Shown here: one piece after another, positions 1 to 5,468 of the stretch
Numbering within the stretch: position 1 is the first letter of the stretch
Layout of the letters: each line of letters begins with the position of its first letter
DNA from: JBFJVZ01 sp041623895
Lineage (GTDB): Bacteria > Planctomycetota > Planctomycetia > Pirellulales > Pirellulaceae
Direction: 5' to 3'
Assembly: GCA_041623895.1 (NCBI GenBank)
Contig: JBFJVZ010000271.1
Coordinates: 1 to 11,054, forward strand
DNA length: 11,054 nt
Translations under genes and position numbers: made by a program
Notes under the pieces: model-generated
Database searches by the model: none
Seen by the model: the letters and a program-made list of their open reading frames with translations, nothing else
Told to the model about the DNA's origin: nothing

Positions 1-720
1 AAAATACTTTTCTGACAGTTTGTAAAGTTTATTGCTGACCTGTGTTCCCAGTGTCTTGTACTGCGGGTCGTCGGGCGACAAGGCAATCGCTTGCCCAAGC
101 AGACTACCCGCCAAAATCCAATCCCTGTCTTTGATACTGTTCTGCAAGTCGGCAACGAGCGAGGATTCCTGGTTTAGAAAAGCGATTGAGTTGGCCAAGA
201 TTTGTTTCGATTCATCACTTCGCAACGGCTCGGGAATCTGCTGGACATAGCGGGCCGCTTGGGTCTTTTCATCGCTTTCAAAAGCGGCTTTTGCTTGCCG
301 CTGTAGAGCATCGGCTGAGTCGACGGCGCGTTGGCGGAGCGCCCTGACTTTTTCGACAGCAAGCTTCGCCTGCGAGGCCAGTTCCGAGAACCGATAGTCG
401 GGTGGATCAGCGGCCCGATTCAATAACATGATCGCCTGATTATAGGCATGTTTTTTTGTGCACTCCACTGCCTCTGCCATCCAACCTTGGATTGCGTCAC
501 ACCGTTTTTGCAATTCCTGCTCAAGGTTGCAGCCACAGAGCCCGCAAAACTTTTGATCCAGTAGTACCGGTTTGCCGCAGCCACCACATGCTTCGAATAA
601 TGACTGCCCGCAGCTGGCGCAGAACTTTGCTTGTTCACTGGAAACGTGGCCGCAGGCACCACACCGGGCAGCAGCCTTGGACGCGGTGGACGCCGTTAAT
701 CCCTCAGCTCCCATCTTCAT
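1..720 (-). CDS. Double zinc-ribbon protein, N-terminal part, runs off the left edge
   Basis: An uninterrupted frame of 240 codons starts with ATG at 720 and is still open at base 1, so only the N-terminal part is present. Two adjacent zinc ribbons are visible. The first is CGAC (residues 20-23) with CASC (34-37). The second is CGGC (45-48) with CGLC (59-62). Each would bind one zinc ion, as in DZR or zinc-ribbon families. After about residue 66 the chain becomes Ala/Gln/Glu/Lys-rich and apparently helical, with stretches such as NQAIMLLNRAADPPDY and LLGQAIALSPDDPQY that resemble tetratricopeptide-like helices. No signal peptide or membrane segment is seen in the visible part, so it is probably cytoplasmic or joined to a later domain outside the window. 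An alternative ATG lies at 714. Only a weak GTGAG precedes the start. It lies 79 bases downstream of the DUF1573 gene on the same strand. The specific function is unknown. Confidence 0.85.
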   Translation of the reverse strand, partial: MKMGAEGLTASTASKAAARCGACGHVSSEQAKFCASCGQSLFEACGGCGKPVLLDQKFCGLCGCNLEQELQKRCDAIQGWMAEAVECTKKHAYNQAIMLLNRAADPPDYRFSELASQAKLAVEKVRALRQRAVDSADALQRQAKAAFESDEKTQAARYVQQIPEPLRSDESKQILANSIAFLNQESSLVADLQNSIKDRDWILAGSLLGQAIALSPDDPQYKTLGTQVSNKLYKLSEKYF

Positions 721-772
721 TTATTCTCACGTGAATTTTTTTAAGTGGTCCGATTGATTCAAAAGTCGTCAA

Positions 773-791
773 CAAAGCAGTGGTTGCCTTG
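773..791 (-). other. Small hairpin just after the DUF1573 stop
   Basis: In minus-strand RNA, CAAGGCA pairs with TGCTTTG around a 5-base loop, giving 7 bp including one G-U. It begins 9 bases past the stop codon of the DUF1573 gene and lies before the zinc-ribbon start. No run of U follows, so it is a weak candidate for a terminator or mRNA 3' end. Confidence 0.25.
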
Positions 792-799
792 GAGTTCGC

Positions 800-1984
800 C
801 TAATCATCCAAGTCGATGACCGCGCCCAAGACGGGAAACCAGTTGGAAAACGCTTTGTCGTCAGGGTCGCCGACCTCGACATAGCCATGCTTGTGATTGG
901 CATTGAAAGCGACCATGGGACAATCCTTGGGGACTCGCAACGTCAGCTTGTAGCTACCCGGTTGGCCCAGAGGCTGAATCGAGGCGTCCAGCTCATCGGG
1001 CTTGACGCCCAGCACTTCAATGTCTCGCTGCGGCTCACTGCGGCTACGCACGACAAGGTGAAACAGGTACTCTTTTCCGGCGATCAGCGTGCCGATATCC
1101 AATCCGGTGGTGCGGTGAATATCGGGGCTGATAAAACTGATCGGCGCACGTACTTTGCCGTACGCCGTGACTTCGCGCGTGACGGGTTGGGAGCCATCAA
1201 AGGGATTGATTGTCAATTTCATTTTGCCGGAAAAGCGGCCACGAGGATTTCCGGATGAGGAGACCCTGACGCGCCACGCCGACATTGCTTCCGTGTCCAG
1301 CAAAGAAATATCATCCGGCGCGACGGGTTCGGCTGTCCATTGAAACCCCTTCAATTGTGTTTCAATCGCGGCCACCTCAAAGTCGTCCCAGAGTTGGCTG
1401 TACACCACAAAATCGGACTCGGCGGGTTTGCCCGGATCCGCTGTCTTTAGTCCGATGTTTTCGGGCGCGATGCATTCTGCCCGCACTACGCCTTTGACCT
1501 TCAGCTCAATTTCTGAATTGAGTGGATCGTTGGTCGCAACCAGGGCCGTTTGTTCGTACTCATCCGCCTGGTAGCCGGTGTTCCAAGTCATGGTGATCGT
1601 GGTTTGATCGCCCGGCACAACCAAGTTATTTTGCAATTCACCAACCGTGCACTTACAACTGGTTTCGCGGACGCTTAATTGCAGCGGTAATTCGCCTTGG
1701 TTGCGTACGATGAAGCTGTGCGAAATGGTGGCATGAGGATCAACCATTCCAAAGTCGAATGTCTTCTCGTTCATGACGACGGCAGGTCGAGTGATTTCGT
1801 TTGCCTGCGAGGCAAGTTTTGAATGCCTTTCCAATTCGGCCACCTTGTTGTGGTATTTTTCACGCAGTCCTTCGGGGACGCCGAACGGATGGTAAGTAAC
1901 CGTTGTTGTCAGCAGCACCGCGAGGGCAGCGAAAGCAACGATCGCCAGCAAACCAAACATCAATACTTTTGTCAGACGGTTCAC
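800..1984 (-). CDS. Membrane-anchored DUF1573 protein
   Basis: The 394-residue protein has a positively charged N-terminus (NRLTK) and one hydrophobic segment at about residues 8-28. It is therefore likely anchored in the cytoplasmic membrane with the rest outside the cytoplasm. Residues 70-166 match DUF1573: FDFGMVDP, then SHSFIVRNQGELPLQL, then the cysteine motif SCKCTVG (Cys110 and Cys112), then a proline/glycine-rich beta-strand region. DUF1573 is an immunoglobulin-like (ASPM-SPD-2-Hydin-type) fold whose biochemical role is unknown. The remaining 220 or so residues look like further beta-sandwich modules with no named family that I recognise. The start is GTG. The upstream frame is closed by a stop after two codons, the next ATG (residue 9) would remove the charged cap, and no Shine-Dalgarno sequence is visible. 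It lies downstream of two DUF1559 pseudopilin genes, behind two hairpins. Confidence 0.88.
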   Translation of the reverse strand: MNRLTKVLMFGLLAIVAFAALAVLLTTTVTYHPFGVPEGLREKYHNKVAELERHSKLASQANEITRPAVVMNEKTFDFGMVDPHATISHSFIVRNQGELPLQLSVRETSCKCTVGELQNNLVVPGDQTTITMTWNTGYQADEYEQTALVATNDPLNSEIELKVKGVVRAECIAPENIGLKTADPGKPAESDFVVYSQLWDDFEVAAIETQLKGFQWTAEPVAPDDISLLDTEAMSAWRVRVSSSGNPRGRFSGKMKLTINPFDGSQPVTREVTAYGKVRAPISFISPDIHRTTGLDIGTLIAGKEYLFHLVVRSRSEPQRDIEVLGVKPDELDASIQPLGQPGSYKLTLRVPKDCPMVAFNANHKHGYVEVGDPDDKAFSNWFPVLGAVIDLDD

Positions 1985-2022
1985 GATCAGTTTTCAAAAT
2001 AGAGGCTATTGGCGAACGGATA

Positions 2023-2055
2023 ATCCCTCGCAACCGCCGGGCGGCTGCGAAGGAT
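2023..2055 (-). terminator. Strong 15-bp hairpin, possible terminator or mRNA processing site
   Basis: Read on the minus strand, ATCCTTCGCAGCCGC pairs with GCGGTTGCGAGGGAT around the loop CCG. That gives 13 Watson-Crick pairs and two G-U pairs. On the plus strand the same two positions would be A-C mismatches, so the structure favours minus-strand RNA. It lies 53 bases beyond the upstream DUF1559 stop and 38 bases before the GTG of the DUF1573 gene. No U-tract follows, so classical intrinsic termination is uncertain. A stability or 3'-end processing element is equally possible. Confidence 0.5.
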
Positions 2056-2069
2056 GAATCAATACACAT

Positions 2070-2098
2070 CGATTAGCAAGTATTCATATCGCTAATCG
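2070..2098 (-). terminator. Hairpin 10 bases after the DUF1559 stop
   Basis: Minus-strand RNA can pair CGATTAGCGA with TTGCTAATCG (9 Watson-Crick pairs and one G-U) around a 9-base loop. It starts 10 bases after the stop of the DUF1559 gene and is followed 14 bases later by the larger hairpin at 2055-2023. The flank is AU-rich but has no U-run. The two together look like the 3' boundary of the pseudopilin message. Confidence 0.45.
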
Positions 2099-2108
2099 TC
2101 GATCCCAT

Positions 2109-3464
2109 TCAGTCTTCAAAGACGCCTTTGAAGAACATGTCGTTGATGAAGATGCCGCCAAAGAACTGGTCTGGTTGCATTTCGATGTTGTCACCGACAT
2201 AACCGCTTTTCAAGGGATCGGCATCGTCGCTGACGGCAAAGCCGGGATTCAGATATCCGTCGGCATTGTTGTCATAGAATTGCTTGACGCTGCCGTCGGC
2301 CATCAGCAGGTTCACGCTACCTTGGTGAATCGCGTACCAGTCACGCGTATCTTGCAAGTAGATCCCGTTTTCGTCACCCAAGGCGGCAGGTGCCGGCACG
2401 AACGTCAAGTCGGCTGTTCTCTGCCCGAAGGGCGCGGGGCAGCCGGCCGTGGTGGCTTCACCGCGTTCGCATTCGAGTTGGGCGCCTAAGAAAGCTCCCT
2501 TTTCCATCAGCCTGACGGCACCCTGACCATCGTCAACGTACGCGGGACCATCATTGAAGGCTTCCGTCAGCAGTTCGCCCTGTTGAATGTGGGTGATCGA
2601 GTCATCGTTACCGCGACCGAAGATGACGGCTGAATGGGGCACGCCGGTCACATCTGCGTCACCCGTGATCGTGACAGACGGGCCGTGACCCAGTGTCGCC
2701 TTCATGATCGCTTCGTCAATGTCGCCAGCACCGGCACAACCGATGAAGCCAACATTGCTGCTGCTGATTCGACTACGGTCCATGACCGATGCCGAAAGCG
2801 GACCGGTCGAACCCTCCAAGCCTTTGAAGCTCAAGCCAAGCACGGTGTACAGGTCTGTGGAGGACGCGCTTCCCAAATCGGTTTTGACCATGCCACGCAC
2901 CAGGTGATAACCGGCGGCGTAGTTGGTGTTGAATCCACCGGTCAAGAAGTAACGCGAGATCAATTCAGCTCGCTCACCGGTCAGCGGATCGGTGGAAGCG
3001 AAGATTCCTGTACTGGAACTGCCTCGCACACCTTTCCAGCTGTCCTGGCCGCAGATGCCGTCGACGATGCGGCTCGCCGGTGCACCTTCTCTACCGTCGT
3101 TGGTTTCGCCGCCAAGCAAGTCGTTCAGTTTTTCGGAGCCCTTCAAGGGGTTGGAGGGGTCCAGCGACTCGTTCATGTTGCCGTCGCCAATGTTGACGAT
3201 ATCGGCAACCCAGCCCCAGGTGTCCATGCAGCCGTCGCGACGGAAGTCGCTAGCACCGCTGCAGTAGGCACCGCTGGAACTGCGATTGCTGTATTTAAAG
3301 AGGGCAACGCCAATGTTCTTTAAGTTGGCCTGGCACTGTGCTGCGCGAGCAGCCTCACGTGCCTTAGTGATAGCCGGCAGCAGCAAAGCAGCCAGCAAGG
3401 CGATGATGGCAATCACCACCAAGAGTTCGATCAGCGTAAAGCCTGATTTTCGCATACGCGACAT
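2109..3464 (-). CDS. DUF1559 pseudopilin-like protein with H-x9-DG C-terminus
   Basis: This 451-residue exported protein starts with a type IV prepilin-like leader (MSRMRKSG) followed by FTLIELLVVIAIIALLAALL, with predicted prepilin-peptidase cleavage between Gly8 and Phe9. The hydrophobic helix (9-31) continues into AITKAREAARAAQCQANLKN, the usual DUF1559 N-terminal helix. The C-terminal signature is His380-x9-Asp390-Gly391, within HQGSVNLLMADG. It is followed by DNNADGYLN (398-406), which resembles a calcium-binding D-x-N-x-D-G loop. The family is greatly expanded in planctomycetes and its function is unsettled. A role as a pseudopilin-like surface or secretion component is inferred from the leader. 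The frame extends upstream to 3674, but ATG at 3464 is chosen because it gives the correct leader and has AAAGGA seven bases before it. The upstream gene is a paralogue that aligns without gaps over about the first 95 residues. Confidence 0.93.
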   Translation of the reverse strand: MSRMRKSGFTLIELLVVIAIIALLAALLLPAITKAREAARAAQCQANLKNIGVALFKYSNRSSSGAYCSGASDFRRDGCMDTWGWVADIVNIGDGNMNESLDPSNPLKGSEKLNDLLGGETNDGREGAPASRIVDGICGQDSWKGVRGSSSTGIFASTDPLTGERAELISRYFLTGGFNTNYAAGYHLVRGMVKTDLGSASSTDLYTVLGLSFKGLEGSTGPLSASVMDRSRISSSNVGFIGCAGAGDIDEAIMKATLGHGPSVTITGDADVTGVPHSAVIFGRGNDDSITHIQQGELLTEAFNDGPAYVDDGQGAVRLMEKGAFLGAQLECERGEATTAGCPAPFGQRTADLTFVPAPAALGDENGIYLQDTRDWYAIHQGSVNLLMADGSVKQFYDNNADGYLNPGFAVSDDADPLKSGYVGDNIEMQPDQFFGGIFINDMFFKGVFED

Positions 3465-3470
3465 ATTGAT

Positions 3471-3477
3471 TTCCTTT
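3471..3477 (-). promoter_or_regulatory. Ribosome binding site of the downstream DUF1559 gene
   Basis: AAAGGAA on the minus strand; its AAAGGA core ends 7 bases before the ATG at 3464. It is the clearest Shine-Dalgarno sequence in the window, and it decides the start against a 70-codon upstream extension of the open frame. Confidence 0.8.
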
Positions 3478-3613
3478 GTGAATCTGGTGGACATCGCAGC
3501 GTCGCGATGCCCACAATGGACAGTTGCGTGGAGTGAGTGGCGGATACCGATCTGTGCTGTCAGGCAATTCGGTCGGCTGTTCGTCACTTGCTTCCTTTTC
3601 TGGATCTGTTCCA

Positions 3614-3641
3614 GACACGTTGCCGCTTTGACAACAGTGTC
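3614..3641 (-). other. Hairpin in the leader of the downstream DUF1559 gene
   Basis: On the minus strand GACAC-T-GTTG pairs with CAAC-GTGTC, giving nine Watson-Crick pairs with one bulged T and a 9-base loop. It lies about 150 bases before the ATG at 3464. It could be a leader structure or chance; no known riboswitch class is recognised. Confidence 0.3.
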
Positions 3642-3807
3642 GACATTTGCGACTTCGGCTTGCTGCGAAGCCACGATTCATTGGCAAGCAGATTCAAAGA
3701 TCGCCTGCGGTTCGTTGGCTTGACTTTAGGATTCTTGCAGTGATGTTTCTCCTTTCTCGACTGAACCGTGACGATTTGCTGTAACTCATCTCGGTACGGA
3801 CATCATG

Positions 3808-3822
3808 GAAATTGGCAATTTC
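3808..3822 (-). other. AT-rich inverted repeat next to the upstream DUF1559 stop
   Basis: GAAATTG-C-CAATTTC is an interrupted perfect palindrome that begins two bases after the TGA of the upstream DUF1559 gene. As RNA it gives only a weak 6-bp stem, with no following U-tract, so terminator function is doubtful. Confidence 0.25.
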
Positions 3823-3824
3823 AG

Positions 3825-5051
3825 TCAATTCGTTGAACCCTTCGACGTCAGTGAATAAAAGCTGGCTAAGGAGAGGGTCTCTACTTCCAGTTCCTCTGAC
3901 AGCCAAAGCGGCGGCGCTGCTGGTCGCATGTCGAAGCCGTTGTTGATAAATCCGTCCAGATTTTGATCGTAAAGACTCTGCACCGAACCATCAGCCATGA
4001 CCACGTACGCAACCCCGAGATGATGTGGGGAAATGCCGCGATAATCTTGACGCGTGTCGTGGTTCCAAGTCTTCAACCAGCCAGTGGAGCCAGTGCGAGG
4101 CGTTGGCGAGGCAAAACTCGGAACTTTCAGGTAGTGAGGATTTGCTGCATCGGGGTTGCCATCCAGTGGATCACTGGTGTCAATTTGCAACCGATTGCCG
4201 ATCGGAACTCCGACGATTGGTGTGGCAGAATAAGAACCGCTGCTCAAATCGCCGATCGCAGTGGTCAGCCCCCGCGTGGACGCGGCGTCACACAGCAGCG
4301 GAACAGTGTTGAGCGGTGCAGTGGAGCTATCCAGGTAATTCGACGTTAGCGGCCCACGAGTAACGTGTCGGCCGCGCGGATCCCTTAACCAACGCCCGTT
4401 TGCATCGAAACCCGATCCTGGCGGAGATTCACAGCGAGGATCGTCTAAATCCAGGTTGCCGTCTCTGTCCAACAGGAACTCTGTCCGCAACAAAAACCAG
4501 GAAGCCGCATAGTTCGTGTTGTAGCCCTGTTGCAGCACGTATTGATCGATTAGTTGGGCCCGCGCCTCAGAATCCGCGGCCGCACCGGTCGCTGAGATTC
4601 GCCGCGAGATATTCAGCACCAGGGTGCCGGTTTCACTCGTGTAAGGCGTACTGCCTTCGCGATCAAAACAAGGGCTGGATACGAATTCAGCCAACGGCAA
4701 CGACAACAATTGCCAAATCGCCTTGGATGTCGTTGCCGGACTGCTGGGGCAGCGCATCTCGCTAACCACGACACCGCGGTCAACAAGGTCGGAGACCCAA
4801 CCTATCTCGGTGGGCACGCCATCACGTTCAAAATCGAAGCTACCGCTGCAAAGTGCTCCCCGAGGAGCGGATGTTGACCGCGAAATAAGCGTTGTACCGA
4901 AATTCTTCAAGTTACTTTGGCACTGCGCGCCGCGAGCCGCCTCTCGGGCCTTGGAAACGGCCGGTAGCAACATCGCGGCGAGCAGCCCGATCATCGCGAT
5001 CACGACCAACATTTCAATCAGCGTAAAACCACGTCGCTTCCAGCTGTTCAT
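3825..5051 (-). CDS. DUF1559 pseudopilin-like protein, upstream paralogue
   Basis: The 408-residue protein has the leader MNSWKRRG, then FTLIEMLVVIAMIGLLAAML (cleavage expected after Gly8), then AVSKAREAARGAQCQSNLKN. It has the C-terminal signature His344-x9-Asp354-Gly355 (HLGVAYVVMADG), followed by the calcium-loop-like DQNLDGFIN (362-370). It parallels the neighbouring paralogue position for position in the first 95 residues, including GALCSG at 65-70 and GWVSDLV at 84-90. It also shares a YNTNYAA block at 177-183. It retains the CPSSP motif at 101-105, where the paralogue has DPSNP. It is expected to be exported and held by its N-terminal helix; the exact function is unknown. The open frame begins at 5147, but ATG 5051 is chosen for the leader and for AGGA five bases upstream. 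It is the first gene of the leftward group and diverges from the ligase gene. Confidence 0.92.
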   Translation of the reverse strand: MNSWKRRGFTLIEMLVVIAMIGLLAAMLLPAVSKAREAARGAQCQSNLKNFGTTLISRSTSAPRGALCSGSFDFERDGVPTEIGWVSDLVDRGVVVSEMRCPSSPATTSKAIWQLLSLPLAEFVSSPCFDREGSTPYTSETGTLVLNISRRISATGAAADSEARAQLIDQYVLQQGYNTNYAASWFLLRTEFLLDRDGNLDLDDPRCESPPGSGFDANGRWLRDPRGRHVTRGPLTSNYLDSSTAPLNTVPLLCDAASTRGLTTAIGDLSSGSYSATPIVGVPIGNRLQIDTSDPLDGNPDAANPHYLKVPSFASPTPRTGSTGWLKTWNHDTRQDYRGISPHHLGVAYVVMADGSVQSLYDQNLDGFINNGFDMRPAAPPLWLSEELEVETLSLASFYSLTSKGSTN

Positions 5052-5056
5052 TTGCT

Positions 5057-5061
5057 TCCTG
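5057..5061 (-). promoter_or_regulatory. Ribosome binding site of the upstream DUF1559 gene
   Basis: CAGGA on the minus strand, with its AGGA five bases before the ATG at 5051. It supports this start over the longer open frame beginning at 5147. Confidence 0.65.
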
Positions 5062-5215
5062 TTCTTTCGATTGTCGCTTCGTTCTGTTCGCGTTGCCGTT
5101 CCCTTACGCGAACCGGCAAGATGCCGACAAAGTTTGAAATTCAGCATCTGTCTGAGCCGGCTATTTCAACAAGAAACCCTTACGGTTCAATGGCAATCGC
5201 CTGCTGCTGCGCAGT

Positions 5216-5237
5216 ATTCATCGATCATTCATCGATC
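5216..5237. repeat. Perfect 11-bp tandem repeat
   Basis: ATTCATCGATC occurs twice with no spacer (5216-5226 and 5227-5237). Each copy contains the palindrome ATCGAT. The 11-bp period would place the two copies on the same face of the helix. It lies about 165 bases upstream of the DUF1559 start and 230 upstream of the ligase start. It may be a paired operator or a simple slippage duplication. Confidence 0.7.
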
Positions 5238-5377
5238 CTTCGTATTCCGGTTTTGCAGCATCTTGGCAAGAACCAGCAGGCGGAACACCTTGGAGTGAGA
5301 GGTGAGTTTTTCGAAATCGCAGCTAACAAACGAAGTTAACGATCAAGTTTTTTGCAATCGCAGCAAGATTTCTAAAC

Positions 5378-5391
5378 ACCACATGTGTGGT
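5378..5391. promoter_or_regulatory. Palindrome, possible operator
   Basis: ACCACA-TG-TGTGGT is a dyad with 6-bp arms, and its core CACATGTG is a perfect palindrome. It lies about 78 bases upstream of the ligase GTG, where a regulator binding site could be expected. The binding protein is unknown, and chance cannot be excluded. Confidence 0.3.
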
Positions 5392-5468
5392 ACGCTGAAG
5401 TAAGCTTTGTGTTGAACTTCACGGTAAATTCATATTTTCGGTAGCGCAAAAATATCGGCGATCAAATC

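Larger units (their letters stand above)
3465..3824 (-). other. 360-base gap and probable leader between the two DUF1559 genes
   Basis: No convincing gene lies here. The part from 3465 to 3674 is open in frame with the downstream gene, but it lacks the family's composition and precedes the proper prepilin leader. The region holds a ribosome binding site near its downstream end, a hairpin at 3614-3641 and a small AT-rich hairpin next to the upstream stop. It also has an isolated AAAGGAG-like element on the minus strand near 3747-3753 with no usable start codon after it. No clear -35/-10 promoter pair was found. The length suggests that the second gene has its own promoter or a structured 5' leader. 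Confidence 0.5.
5052..5468. promoter_or_regulatory. Divergent intergenic region between the DUF1559 and ligase genes
   Basis: These 417 bases separate genes transcribed away from each other, so promoters for both directions should lie here. No gene-like frame is convincing. Visible elements are an 11-bp tandem repeat (5216-5237) and a CACATGTG palindrome (5380-5387). On the plus strand there is a weak promoter-like pair, TTGAAC at 5412-5417 and TATTTT at 5433-5438, with a short 15-base spacer. The DNA nearest the ligase start is AT-rich compared with the coding DNA. Promoter assignments are guesses. Confidence 0.5.

Noticed and set aside
2634..3323. A 229-codon plus-strand open frame
   Set aside because: It lies fully opposite the well-supported DUF1559 gene, has no recognisable domain, and its composition is that of an antisense shadow.
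3465..3674. A 70-residue N-terminal extension of the downstream DUF1559 gene
   Set aside because: It would put an unrelated polar segment before the prepilin leader; ATG 3464 has a strong ribosome binding site and gives a canonical leader.
3697..3753. A possible tiny gene after an AAAGGAG-like element on the minus strand
   Set aside because: The codon at the right distance is ATC, not a normal start, and the frame would encode only about 16 residues.
5052..5147. A 32-residue N-terminal extension of the upstream DUF1559 gene
   Set aside because: Same reason: the leader MNSWKRRG with a nearby AGGA fits the family, whereas the extension does not.
4723..5298. A 191-codon plus-strand open frame
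   Set aside because: Most of it is antisense to the prepilin N-terminus of the upstream DUF1559 gene, and no domain is recognisable.
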